From JBCCTX01 sp964652565 (GTDB lineage Bacteria; Bacteroidota; Bacteroidia; J057): 64,000 bases of DNA. This document shows positions 24,526 to 34,068 of this stretch, piece by piece. How positions within the stretch are numbered: the stretch's first letter is position 1; the number at the start of each line of letters is the position of its first letter. The stretch is from NCBI GenBank assembly GCA_964652565.1, contig CAZZEC010000002.1:20374-84373 (forward strand), read 5' to 3'. The notes under the pieces are model-generated. The model was given only the letters and a program-made list of their open reading frames with translations. It did not search any database and was not told the DNA's origin. The position numbers and the translations under genes were made by a program.

Positions 24526-27042
24526 TTATGCATCTTCCACTTCTTCAGAAGTTTCAATCTTATCATTCGACTTTTTAGTAGAAACAATGATTTTCTTGGC
24601 ATCTAAGTCGTAATCTACAAAAAGTGTATCTCCATCTTCAACGGTACCGGCAAGAATTTCATCAGCAATAGGATCTTCCAGATATTTCTGTAATGCTCGC
24701 TGCAAAGGTCTGGCTCCAAACTGTTTGTCGTAGCCTTTATCGGCGATAAACTCTTTTGCTTCTGAAGATAATTCAATTTTGTATCCTTTGTCCTCGATTC
24801 TGGAGAATACTTCTTTCAATTGCAAGTCAATAATCTCCATAATGTGAGATTTACTCAATTCATTGAAGATGATCACTTCGTCGATACGATTGAGAAATTC
24901 TGGCCTAAATACTTTTTTCATGGCTCCCTCAATGGTACTGCGGCGAATATCTTCCGACTGATCTTCACGGGATTTCGTGCTATACCCAACTCCTGTACCA
25001 AAGCTCTTAATTTCACGAACACCGATATTAGAAGTCATAATAATCACTGTGTTCTTAAAATCTATCCTACGTCCCAGTCCGTCCGTAAGTAGACCATCGT
25101 CTAACACTTGAAGCAATATATTGAATATATCGGGGTGAGCTTTTTCTATTTCATCTAACAATACAACTGAGTAAGGTTTACGACGCACGCGTTCTGTCAA
25201 TTGTCCCCCTTCTTCGTACCCGACGTATCCTGGAGGTGCTCCTATCAGCCTGGATACGGTAAACTTCTCCATGTACTCACTCATATCAAGCCTGATCAAT
25301 GCATCCTCGCTATCGAACATGTATCTTGCAAGTGCTTTTGCCAACTCCGTCTTACCTACACCCGTCTGACCTAAAAATATAAAAGAACCAATAGGTTTCT
25401 GAGGATCTTTCAATCCCAGGCGTGAGCGCTTAATTGCTTTAACTAATTTATCAATAGCATTATCCTGACCAATGATAACATCCTTAAGCTCTATACCCAT
25501 ATTTTTGAGGCGGGTCATTTCCCCGGCAGCTATTTTTGTTACCGGTACACCTGTCATCATAGATACGACTGATGCAACATCATCTTCAGCTACAGTGTAA
25601 CGCTTATTTTTGGTCTCTTCTTCCCACTCCAGCTTAGCTTGCTCGAGGTCTTCCAATAATCGTTTTTCCTGATCTCGAAGCCTTGCTGCTTCTTCATATT
25701 TCTGGCTTTTTACGACCCTGTTCTTTGACTCTTTTACTTCTTCAATCTTCGCCTCAAGATCCAAAATACTTTGTGGTACGTGGATATTTGTAATGTGCAC
25801 ACGGCTTCCTGCTTCATCTAACACATCAATAGCTTTGTCTGGAAAGTAGCGATCTGATATATACCTATCACTCAGTTTCACACATGCATCTACTGCCTCT
25901 GGCGTGTAGTTTACATTGTGATGATCTTCGTATTTAGCCTTAATGTTATCGAGTATAATCCGAGTTTCCTCGACAGAAGTAGGCTCGACCATTACTTTCT
26001 GAAACCTTCTCTCTAGTGCTCCATCCTTTTCAATATACTGGCGATATTCATCTAGTGTAGTCGCCCCTATACATTGAATTTCGCCACGAGCGAGTGCGGG
26101 TTTAAATATGTTAGAAGCGTCCAGAGAGCCCGAAGCCCCACCTGCTCCTACGATAGTATGCAACTCGTCGATAAATAGGATGACATCCGGTGATTTTTCC
26201 AGTTCTGCCATTACAGCTTTCATCCTTTCTTCAAATTGTCCGCGGTACTTAGTACCTGCAACCAATGAAGCGATATCCAACGTAACAACACGCTTATTAT
26301 ACAACACTCTGCTCACTTTACGTTGAATGATGCGAAGAGCAAGCCCTTCCGCAATAGCTGTTTTACCTACACCTGGTTCACCAATTAGCACGGGATTATT
26401 TTTCTTACGTCTACTCAGTATTTGAGCGACGCGTTCTATTTCATTTTCCCGACCAACGATGGGATCCAATTTATTTTCCTCGGCAGCCTTGGTTAAATCT
26501 CTTCCAAAATTATCGAGAACAGGTGTTTTTGATTTTGAAGGTTTTCTTGATGAAGTACTCATTTCTGAAGATTCAGGTGGTTCACTTGTTACTGACATTC
26601 GGGGTGTCTGCGTCTCTCCGTCATCCAATTCTGCTCTTATGATATCATAAGTTACCCCAAAACGTGCTAAGATTTGAGCTGCAACATTGTTTTCCTCTCG
26701 AAGTATCGATAGAAGTAAATGTTCAGTCTTAATCACATCACTTTTAAGCAACTTGGCTTCTAAGCGAGTGATTTTAAGTATTTTCTCCGCTTGGCGGGTA
26801 AGAGGTAGATTAGCGAGGTTAACGGGGTTTATGGTCCCTTTAACAGCATTTTCTACGGAACGCTTCAGTTGAGCAAGATCCACATTCAACTCCTGTAAAA
26901 TATTTATGGCCGGGCTTTCACCTTCTCGGATGAGACCCAGCAATAAATGTTCAGGACCAATGTAATCGTGTCCCAATCTTATCGCCTCTTCTCTACTATA
27001 AGAGATTACCCCTTTTACTCTGTCTGAAAAGTTTGATTCCAT
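24526..27042 (-). CDS. clpC: ATP-dependent Clp protease ATP-binding subunit ClpC
   Basis: An 838-residue Hsp100. Two Clp N repeats (about 1-150) are followed by AAA-1 with Walker A GEPGVGKTA and Walker B VILFIDELH. A UVR-containing middle helix (KYEEAARLRDQEKRLLEDLE) identifies ClpC rather than ClpA or ClpB. AAA-2 has GQTGVGKTELAK and VVLLDEIEKAHPD, and the C-terminal D2-small domain ends with an acidic tail (SEEVEDA). It unfolds substrates for ClpP. A terminator hairpin follows; no adaptor gene adjoins. Confidence 0.96.
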   Translation of the reverse strand: MESNFSDRVKGVISYSREEAIRLGHDYIGPEHLLLGLIREGESPAINILQELNVDLAQLKRSVENAVKGTINPVNLANLPLTRQAEKILKITRLEAKLLKSDVIKTEHLLLSILREENNVAAQILARFGVTYDIIRAELDDGETQTPRMSVTSEPPESSEMSTSSRKPSKSKTPVLDNFGRDLTKAAEENKLDPIVGRENEIERVAQILSRRKKNNPVLIGEPGVGKTAIAEGLALRIIQRKVSRVLYNKRVVTLDIASLVAGTKYRGQFEERMKAVMAELEKSPDVILFIDELHTIVGAGGASGSLDASNIFKPALARGEIQCIGATTLDEYRQYIEKDGALERRFQKVMVEPTSVEETRIILDNIKAKYEDHHNVNYTPEAVDACVKLSDRYISDRYFPDKAIDVLDEAGSRVHITNIHVPQSILDLEAKIEEVKESKNRVVKSQKYEEAARLRDQEKRLLEDLEQAKLEWEEETKNKRYTVAEDDVASVVSMMTGVPVTKIAAGEMTRLKNMGIELKDVIIGQDNAIDKLVKAIKRSRLGLKDPQKPIGSFIFLGQTGVGKTELAKALARYMFDSEDALIRLDMSEYMEKFTVSRLIGAPPGYVGYEEGGQLTERVRRKPYSVVLLDEIEKAHPDIFNILLQVLDDGLLTDGLGRRIDFKNTVIIMTSNIGVREIKSFGTGVGYSTKSREDQSEDIRRSTIEGAMKKVFRPEFLNRIDEVIIFNELSKSHIMEIIDLQLKEVFSRIEDKGYKIELSSEAKEFIADKGYDKQFGARPLQRALQKYLEDPIADEILAGTVEDGDTLFVDYDLDAKKIIVSTKKSNDKIETSEEVEDA

Positions 27043-27185
27043 ATTATTTCCCTAACACATAGGATCTATACATTTGTACATATATATACCGTTTCTGTGC
27101 CAATATGTTAATTATGACATTATGTCATAAATCGTATTGTAAGAAACGTGTTAATGCTTTGAAAGGTTTCGCAGTGTAATCTACA

Positions 27186-28250
27186 CTACACTATCAATGC
27201 AATGACAAGGGCTACAAGGACAAGGTTGAGAAGTGAGAGTGGAAGGAATTTTTTCCATCCGATGTCCATCAACTGGTTATATTTGAATCTGGGTAATGTC
27301 CAGCGCACCCACACGTATACAAAAACAAAAAATGTTGTCTTAATCGTAAACCATCCTAATCCCCATAACATCTGCCCTAGTTCACTCCACTCTGCTACCC
27401 CAATCATCCCTTCAAAAGGTCCTAAATATCCTCCCAAAAACAATGTGGTAATCAACGCAGAACCTATGATAATATGCAAATACTCAGCTACGAAGAATAA
27501 TGCAAACTTCATAGAGCTATATTCTGTATGAAATCCTCCCACCAGTTCCTGTTCTGCCTCGACCAAATCAAATGGAGCGCGATTAGCCTCTGCAAATGCA
27601 CAAGTTACAAAGATGAGGAATCCCAGTGGATTTCGAAAAAAATTCCAAAGACCTCTCTGGGCTTCTACAATAGAACTTAGTTTCAGGTAATCACCATCTC
27701 CCTGATACACTGCATTAGTGATCAGGATCACACTGACCACAGACAATCCCATCGCCAGCTCATAGCTGATCATCTGTGCAGAGGAACGCAATCCCCCCAG
27801 GAGTGAATATTTACTATTGGAGGACCAACCTGCTAATGTTACACCATAGACCGCAACAGAGGCAATTGCTAGCACATAGAGAATACCGATATTCACGTCT
27901 GCAATTACTAAAGGGTCTGGATTTCCAATTGAAGGTAGCTGTTCCGTTGCGATATTGGCTCCTGCAAAAGGTATAACCGCCATTGTGATTAAAGCAATGG
28001 TAACAGCTATGATGGGTGAAATGAAATGAACTAACTTATCTGCCGCTTTTGGGACAATATCTTCTTTTAATAGTAGTTTAATTACATCAGCTAGCGGTTG
28101 AAGAAGTCCAAAGGGACCTACTCGATTTGGCCCTACACGCTGTTGTATTGCTGCTGCAACCTTGCGTTCAAGGTAAACAGTATAAGCTGCTGCTGTAAGC
28201 AGTACAAATAAGGCAACACCAATAAGAATGAGGGTACTAATAATGTCCAT
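27186..28250 (-). CDS. nuoH: NADH-quinone oxidoreductase subunit H
   Basis: A 354-residue polytopic subunit with about eight to nine helices. Diagnostic segments are ERKVAAAIQQRVGPNRVGPFG, the quinone-site loops GWSSNSKYSLLGGLRSSAQMISYE and EANRAPFDLVEAEQELVGG, and RWTLPRFKYNQLMDIGWK near the end. It is part of the proton-pumping membrane arm of complex I. It stands apart from other nuo genes here; nuoA and nuoB are about 27 kb to the right, so the complex I genes are not in one operon. Confidence 0.96.
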   Translation of the reverse strand: MDIISTLILIGVALFVLLTAAAYTVYLERKVAAAIQQRVGPNRVGPFGLLQPLADVIKLLLKEDIVPKAADKLVHFISPIIAVTIALITMAVIPFAGANIATEQLPSIGNPDPLVIADVNIGILYVLAIASVAVYGVTLAGWSSNSKYSLLGGLRSSAQMISYELAMGLSVVSVILITNAVYQGDGDYLKLSSIVEAQRGLWNFFRNPLGFLIFVTCAFAEANRAPFDLVEAEQELVGGFHTEYSSMKFALFFVAEYLHIIIGSALITTLFLGGYLGPFEGMIGVAEWSELGQMLWGLGWFTIKTTFFVFVYVWVRWTLPRFKYNQLMDIGWKKFLPLSLLNLVLVALVIALIV

Positions 28251-28385
28251 ACAGCCAGATAAAGCGATTAATAACGGTTTAAACTTTGAACCCGTAAACT
28301 ACTATTTATATCAACAACTCTCAAATATTTCCAAAGGTTTTGGAATCGCATGTAGATGATTGAAAATGCATTGATAAATTATCAA

Positions 28386-29177
28386 TCACGATACTACATA
28401 CCAAACACAAGTCGTAACAAAATCTCTGAAATAAGGCAACGAAGAAATGATTGGCAATTGTTTGCGTGGTGTTAACCCAAATTTATATTTATAAATGGGA
28501 TTGATGAGATAGTGTCTTTTATGTATGATATTAAATGTGGTATTGCGAATAATTCGTTCAAATCGATGGATAGAAATTCCCGTATCGTAAATCTCAAGCA
28601 GGGCACCGATCACGGATTCTGGTTCACCCATACTGCTCAGGAATGATTTATAACTGCTTCTAGGCAATAGATGATAGTAGGGTAATTTGCTGGTGATCTT
28701 CTTCTTGCATATTTGCTGATGCCCTCCAAAAGGCATACACCAAGGTGGAAACCCAAAGAAGATTTTTCCTCCAGGTGTTAAAAAGTGTTTTAGGTAAGGA
28801 ATAAATTGTTCCTGATCAGGTATATGTTCAATGGTATCTTTTAATACGATGAGATCAAATTGCCCTTCCCATTTTTCTAAAAATGCTGTATCGTAAACAT
28901 TCTGAGCCAAGAAAGAGGCTTTTCCGATTCTCACATCATCTTCGTGTATTACGTTTGCTTTTTCAATAGCTCCTTCCTTTAGATCAACTCCCAGGACTGT
29001 AACCCCCTTTTCCAAAAAGGCAGTCAAAACTCCACCTACATCGCAACCTATTTCCATTACTTTCATATCCTTTTGAATGGGATACACCTCCTCAATAAAA
29101 GGAATTACATAATTTCGGGCATTTTCTACCTGTTGCCTATATCTTTCATCTACTTGTAAATGCTGTTTTAATGCCAT
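28386..29177 (-). CDS. Class I SAM-dependent methyltransferase
   Basis: A 263-residue methyltransferase. The SAM-binding motif I is VMEIGCDVGG (about 40-49), followed by VLGVDLKEGAI (acidic ribose ligand) and FDLIVLKDTIEHI (motif IV). The C-terminal 90 residues are basic and aromatic, likely the acceptor-binding part, and resemble lipid- or sugar-modifying methyltransferases only loosely. Substrate unknown. It is divergent from the sodium:solute symporter at 29316. Confidence 0.85.
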   Translation of the reverse strand: MALKQHLQVDERYRQQVENARNYVIPFIEEVYPIQKDMKVMEIGCDVGGVLTAFLEKGVTVLGVDLKEGAIEKANVIHEDDVRIGKASFLAQNVYDTAFLEKWEGQFDLIVLKDTIEHIPDQEQFIPYLKHFLTPGGKIFFGFPPWCMPFGGHQQICKKKITSKLPYYHLLPRSSYKSFLSSMGEPESVIGALLEIYDTGISIHRFERIIRNTTFNIIHKRHYLINPIYKYKFGLTPRKQLPIISSLPYFRDFVTTCVWYVVS

Positions 29178-29315
29178 TTAATGAAAAAGCTTAATACCGT
29201 GAATCATTTATAAATTGTAAAATTACGAATGATAAGTAATAGGTGTCAATGTTTTTCTCTTAATTTCTTCCTCAGAATAGATTAATTAACTTACATCCCA
29301 TTTTAATTTGCAAAT

Positions 29316-30830
29316 ATGGATCCCAATATCACGCTCGTTGTCATTATCAGCTATTTTGCCTTATTATTTGTCATATCCTTACTCACAGGCCGCAAAGCTG
29401 ATGAGCAAACCTTTTATACTGCGAATCGAAGCTCTCCCTGGTATTTGGTGGCATTTGGGATGATAGGTGCTACGTTGTCAGGAGTTACCTTTATTTCCAT
29501 TCCGGGAGCGGTTGGTAATGATGCCTGGGCTTATATGCAAATTGTCATGGGATATCTCGTGGGGTATGCTGCTATTGCCTTAGTACTTCTACCCTTGTAT
29601 TATCGTTTACAACTCGTTTCGATTTATGGCTACCTGGAAAAACGATTTGGAATATTTGCTTATAAAACAGGAGCAGTATTTTTTTTACTGTCTCGTATAG
29701 TAGGTGCAAGCCTTCGTCTCTACCTCGTAGTTTTGGTATTACAATTAGCTATCTTCAACTATCTCGGGATCCCTTTCGAGTATACGGTACTCATTTCTAT
29801 CGGACTGATCTACCTATACACATTTCGAGGAGGTATTAAGACTGTAGTTTGGACAGATACGCTACAAACCTTTTTCATGCTCTTAGGTGCGGGATTAGCC
29901 GTGTATATCATAGGAAATCAGTTGGGGTGGTCATTGAATGGCATGACACATCAGGTTTTGCAAAGCGATTATGCAGAAATTTTTGTCTGGGAGTGGGCTC
30001 CGGGAAATAATTTTTTCAAGCAATTCCTAAGCGGAGCATTCATTGCTTTGACAATGACTGGATTGGACCAGGATATGATGCAAAAGAATCTCACGTGCCG
30101 AACGTTGGAAGATGCGCAAAAAAATATTTTTTGGTTTTCCATTACACTAGTCATTGCAAAACTATTATTTCTAAGCCTAGGCGCCCTACTTTATCTATAT
30201 GGCGAACAAACAGGGATATTAGATCCTGTTTTTGCAGAAGACTGTGCATTAAAAATTAAGGATGCTGTTACCGGAGAAATGGTTTGCCGTAAAACCGATC
30301 AACTATTTCCATTGATATCTCTTAATTATCTGGGTCCTGTAGCGGGTACTTTTTTTGTCTTGGGGGTCATTGCAGCAGCGTATTCATCTGCTGACTCTGC
30401 GCTCACAGCCCTTACTACTTCGTTTAATTATGACATACTCAACATACAACGGTTTTCTAACCCCAAGCTCAGGCTGCAAATCCGATACCTGGTACATATC
30501 AGTTTTGCAGCTATCATCTATGTCGCTATTATCATCTTTAACAATCTCAACAATGATGCTGTGATATGGGAGATCTTCCGCGCTGCAGGATATACCTATG
30601 GCCCCTTGTTAGGACTATATGCATTTGGAATGTTTACAGATATGAAATCCAATGACAAATGGATTCCCTGGATAGCGCTGATCTGCCCACTTATCACGTA
30701 CCTGATCCAGTTATACAGTCCTCAGTACCTGGGGTTTGAATTGGGTTTTATGATACTTCCTCTCAACGGATTGCTGACATTTTTAGGATTGTGGCTTGTC
30801 AATAGTGGGAGGTATACTGAAAAGCTATAG
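29316..30830 (+). CDS. Sodium:solute symporter (SSS family)
   Basis: A 504-residue, 13-helix-type SSS transporter. Conserved segments include YTANRSSPWYLVAFGMIGATLSG (sodium-site region of TM1), TFRGGIKTVVWTDTLQ (the family signature) and TMTGLDQDMMQKNL. Substrates of relatives include sugars, amino acids and carboxylates; the solute here cannot be read. A cysteine-bearing loop (DCALKIKDAVTGEMVC) near residues 307-325 is unusual and may form a disulfide. It is convergent with the MFS gene, 37 bp apart. Confidence 0.9.
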   Translation: MDPNITLVVIISYFALLFVISLLTGRKADEQTFYTANRSSPWYLVAFGMIGATLSGVTFISIPGAVGNDAWAYMQIVMGYLVGYAAIALVLLPLYYRLQLVSIYGYLEKRFGIFAYKTGAVFFLLSRIVGASLRLYLVVLVLQLAIFNYLGIPFEYTVLISIGLIYLYTFRGGIKTVVWTDTLQTFFMLLGAGLAVYIIGNQLGWSLNGMTHQVLQSDYAEIFVWEWAPGNNFFKQFLSGAFIALTMTGLDQDMMQKNLTCRTLEDAQKNIFWFSITLVIAKLLFLSLGALLYLYGEQTGILDPVFAEDCALKIKDAVTGEMVCRKTDQLFPLISLNYLGPVAGTFFVLGVIAAAYSSADSALTALTTSFNYDILNIQRFSNPKLRLQIRYLVHISFAAIIYVAIIIFNNLNNDAVIWEIFRAAGYTYGPLLGLYAFGMFTDMKSNDKWIPWIALICPLITYLIQLYSPQYLGFELGFMILPLNGLLTFLGLWLVNSGRYTEKL

Positions 30831-30867
30831 TTAGTCATAAAGTAACTCGACATATTTATATCGATCT

Positions 30868-32091
30868 TTATCTAGCTACGTCCCGTTTTAAGTTACGAAT
30901 GACTGAAAAAGCCATTATACTTGCGACAACCATGACTCCTATACATATCCATAGGCTCAATTGAAATCTTTCTGCGGTTTCAAATCCCCATCCCATCACT
31001 ACGGGAGCTAAGGCAGCAGAAAAGACCACTAGCGTAGTTACCATGCTTCGGATTGCCCCCAGGTTTGCGGTACCATAGATTTCTGCCCACATGGCAGTTC
31101 CCGTTAAAGAAAGTCCACTATTGGTTGCTCCACTCAGCATAAACAGCACGAATGCTGCGACGGGATGGTTTGTAAACGCTGCAATGAGACTTCCTATAAT
31201 AAGTGGAACCAGCACAAAAGGATATACTTGCATTGCAGAGTATCGATCTATTGCAGGCCCAGCCAGTAAGTTTGTCGCTAGCCGGGTAATTCCAAATGCC
31301 ATGATGGCGCTGGCCATTAATGCCTGAGACCATCCTTTTGTTTCCCCAATCAGATTCTGGTGAATGAGTAGACCTGTCATGAAAAAAGGTACAAACATCA
31401 AAATCAGGGATAACAGATAAAACCGAGGATCACGAAGTACAACCTTTCGTACAAAGCTACTCTTTGATTGTGTATGTGCTTGTTTTTCTGCTTCCTGATT
31501 AAATTGAAAAGGATTATTGGAATCTACTATACGCAAACTTGCAGGGATGAAAAAAAGAATGACTGAAACTGCAAGGAATAACCATGTCATTCTCCATCCG
31601 ACAGTAAGAATCAGTGTCGTAATCAATAGGGGCAATGTAAACTCACCTATAGGTAGCCCAAATCCTGCGATAGATAATGCCTTTCCTCGATTAATTTCAA
31701 AATATCTTGCAACGGAAGTAGAAGCAGTCAATGGCATCATTCCCTGACCGAAGAAACGTAGCCCAAAAAGTGCTATAAACAATATCACAGGGTGATATAC
31801 CTGAGAAGCCAGAATGCAAAATACACAAAGTCCAATACCGATTCCTACGCTAATATATCTCAGTTTTACCCTGTCCAAAAATCCCCCCATCACCGGCAAT
31901 ATCATAGCACTAACAAGTGTAGCACCAGAATAGTACCACCCAAACGTCACGTTGCTTATATTCAACGCATCAGTGAAATGTACTACGAATAAACTAATTA
32001 GGAAGGATTGCCCAAGACTTGAAAAGAAATAGTGAAGCGCTCCATATCCAATATAATTAGGATATTTCTGCACCAATCGAATGTAATTCAT
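30868..32091 (-). CDS. MFS transporter
   Basis: A 407-residue, 12-helix major facilitator with MMPL/OFA-like character. Features are GFLDRVKLR after TM2, RFFGQGMMPLTAS, SVARYFEINRGKALSIAGFGLPIGE around TM4-5 and a cytoplasmic loop near residue 200 (NQEAEKQAHTQSKS). The pattern resembles monocarboxylate/oxalate-formate-type antiporters of the NreB/OFA group, but substrate is not assignable. It is transcribed leftward, convergent with the sodium:solute symporter. Confidence 0.88.
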   Translation of the reverse strand: MNYIRLVQKYPNYIGYGALHYFFSSLGQSFLISLFVVHFTDALNISNVTFGWYYSGATLVSAMILPVMGGFLDRVKLRYISVGIGIGLCVFCILASQVYHPVILFIALFGLRFFGQGMMPLTASTSVARYFEINRGKALSIAGFGLPIGEFTLPLLITTLILTVGWRMTWLFLAVSVILFFIPASLRIVDSNNPFQFNQEAEKQAHTQSKSSFVRKVVLRDPRFYLLSLILMFVPFFMTGLLIHQNLIGETKGWSQALMASAIMAFGITRLATNLLAGPAIDRYSAMQVYPFVLVPLIIGSLIAAFTNHPVAAFVLFMLSGATNSGLSLTGTAMWAEIYGTANLGAIRSMVTTLVVFSAALAPVVMGWGFETAERFQLSLWICIGVMVVASIMAFSVIRNLKRDVAR

Positions 32092-32705
32092 TCAAAAAAT
32101 ATTAAGTAATATTTTAATTTTTATAACCAATGGACCAAAGTAACACAATTTATGTAAACTCAATGTCATCATATCTTAAGGAATACGTCATCTATCTATT
32201 TAGCGGATACCAGATAAAATAGATTGTTAATATTGTAAATAAGTGGTTAGACAATATTATTATTCAATACTTTCATATTGAAATTTGGGCCTACACGACC
32301 GGATAGAACAGATTATTTGTTATCCGGTCCTATTCTTGGTTTAACCCTTTCAGGGTTTCTGAAACTCCGAAGGAGTTAAACCAGGAATAGCAATGGCATT
32401 CCACCCAGCACCAATCCTGAAGGGATTGAACAATATGATAATTGAGCATATTTAAACATACCCACTTACTTAGTGCCTTGATTTTTGGGGTAGAAAATAA
32501 TCATCCCTTTGACGACACCCCTATACATAAAAAACAAACATTAATGATAATAATATTTACATATCACATAACATATTTCACATATTCTCCGTATTACTCA
32601 AAACATATGTTTTTAAATTATTCAATAACTAATCATCTAATTCTTGGATACAATTTCTACCAGAAATTAGAGTGAAAGACTTCCATAGAAAATCTATTAA
32701 TATTT
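32092..32705. other. Long intergenic region with two hairpins and a repeat
   Basis: A perfect 9-bp hairpin (gaccggata 32298-32306 with tatccggtc 32321-32329) lies directly beside the second CTCCGAAGGAGTT-type repeat (32330-32432). The remaining sequence is AT-rich. A 77-codon frame at 32442-32675 has low-complexity composition (Tyr/His/Ile) and is not supported as a gene. The last part must hold the promoter for the small membrane protein at 32706. Confidence 0.5.
32330..32432. repeat. Bacteroidota intergenic repeat (CTCCGAAGGAGTT family), copy 2
   Basis: The outer stem pairs ctattcttggtttaa (32330-32344) with ttaaaccaggaatag (32376-32390), 14 of 15 complementary, and encloses aaactccgaaggagtt. 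It is followed by a second half, aatcctgaagggattgaaca. Same architecture as 10672-10772, with diverged loops. Confidence 0.7.
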
Positions 32706-32921
32706 ATGAAAAAGATTGTTTCCATTATATTAATCCTATTAGGAATAGGACTGGGATATGTAGGGTTTACCGATTTACAAGATAGCAGTGCATCAGTCGA
32801 AATAGGAGAATTTGAACTAGGAGTGGAGGACTCAAGCTCAAAAAATCAAGCCTATATAATGTTGGGATTGGGAGTTTTGAGTGTACTCATAGGGGCTGGG
32901 CTTTTGGCTAAGTCGAAATAA
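32706..32921 (+). CDS. Small two-helix membrane protein (DUF3185-like)
   Basis: A 71-residue protein with two hydrophobic helices (about 4-22 and 48-67) separated by an acidic, serine-rich loop (DSSASVEIGEFELGVEDSSS). Layout and length fit DUF3185-type small membrane proteins, often stress-linked, but the match is by pattern only. No operon partner. Confidence 0.7.
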   Translation: MKKIVSIILILLGIGLGYVGFTDLQDSSASVEIGEFELGVEDSSSKNQAYIMLGLGVLSVLIGAGLLAKSK

Positions 32922-33167
32922 CATCTTTCAGGTCTTGTAGGTAAAAGGAATTTTTTGACAATTGCCTAAAGCTGTCTATGAGGTAAGAGAAATTATTCTC
33001 ATAATTCCTCCTCAATCTAAAATTGAACCGATTTTTCCAGCAAGGTTAAAATGTAATAAGAATGTACATTAATCAAACGTGTACGATCAGACAAAATAGC
33101 CTGATATCTTTTATGAATAATCTTCAAACTGTTAAATCATTTGTGAGAATGTATAATTTTTCATGTA

Positions 33168-33872
33168 TTAATTTACTTTCTTAATCTTTTGATTGATAAC
33201 AGCTAATCTTTCTCTCCTTTCATTCAATTTCTCACGTTTCGACGCTAATTCACTTTCTTTCTTCTCGATCTGAGATTCCATCTTCTCTATTTCCTTTTTC
33301 ATTTTATCAATCTCGGATCTACTATCAGAAATATCCTCCTCTAAATCGCCCAGGTCCTCATTAAGAGACTCAATATCTTCATTAATGACATCAATCTGTC
33401 CCTGATAATACGTAGGTAAATATGAATCCAGAAACTTGATAAACACGTTTTTCATTTCTTCATACATTTCCGGATATTTCTCTTTATTGATATAGATGTC
33501 ATACCCCAATGATCCAAATACACTCATCTCACTTACTCCATCCTTTTCAACTACTTTAGTATACAGGTTCATCTCTTTATCAGATATCTTTTCAAAATTT
33601 ATTCTCTCGGCAGTTAACACATCCTTATTCACGAGAAATCCTATCCCCTTAATTTTAACATCATAAGTATCCTTGAGATAATCCTGCCATGCTTTTTTAA
33701 GGGACTCTGGTTCTGGGTCCAGTATTGCAGTAATGCTTGCACGTTGTGTTTTCTCATGTTGAATTTGTGTATCTTCTAATTCAAAAGTTTGTGCAGAGGC
33801 CTGAACTATAAAAAGAAAGCATATACAGACTATTAATAAAGTGCGAATTTTTTGATTGATTACATTGAGCAT
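33168..33872 (-). CDS. Secreted coiled-coil protein of unknown function
   Basis: A 234-residue protein with a signal peptide (about 9-27), a globular alpha/beta-looking middle (about 40-150) and a C-terminal 85-residue heptad-rich coiled coil (runs such as SRSEIDKMKKEIEKMESQ). I do not recognise a named family. The predicted periplasmic location and coiled coil suggest assembly or membrane-tethered scaffolding, but this is inference. It is alone between convergent and divergent neighbours. Confidence 0.7.
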   Translation of the reverse strand: MLNVINQKIRTLLIVCICFLFIVQASAQTFELEDTQIQHEKTQRASITAILDPEPESLKKAWQDYLKDTYDVKIKGIGFLVNKDVLTAERINFEKISDKEMNLYTKVVEKDGVSEMSVFGSLGYDIYINKEKYPEMYEEMKNVFIKFLDSYLPTYYQGQIDVINEDIESLNEDLGDLEEDISDSRSEIDKMKKEIEKMESQIEKKESELASKREKLNERRERLAVINQKIKKVN

Positions 33873-34068
33873 GCTAATAGAATTCTTTTGATTTTGTTAA
33901 AATTAATTCCGGTTCTACAATTATTTTACGGATCTAATATCAAAATGTTAATTACATTGTAAATTAATTTAGCATAAAACAACAAAATATTTATAATATA
34001 CTTGTAATTTGTAAAATAAATTACCCAACAATACATTAAGGTGATTCTTACATAAAATCAATACTTAA

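Noticed and set aside
32442..32675. 77-codon frame in the gap before 32706
   Set aside because: Rich in Tyr, His and Ile, no family resemblance, and starts at the end of a repeat; looks like AT-rich chance.
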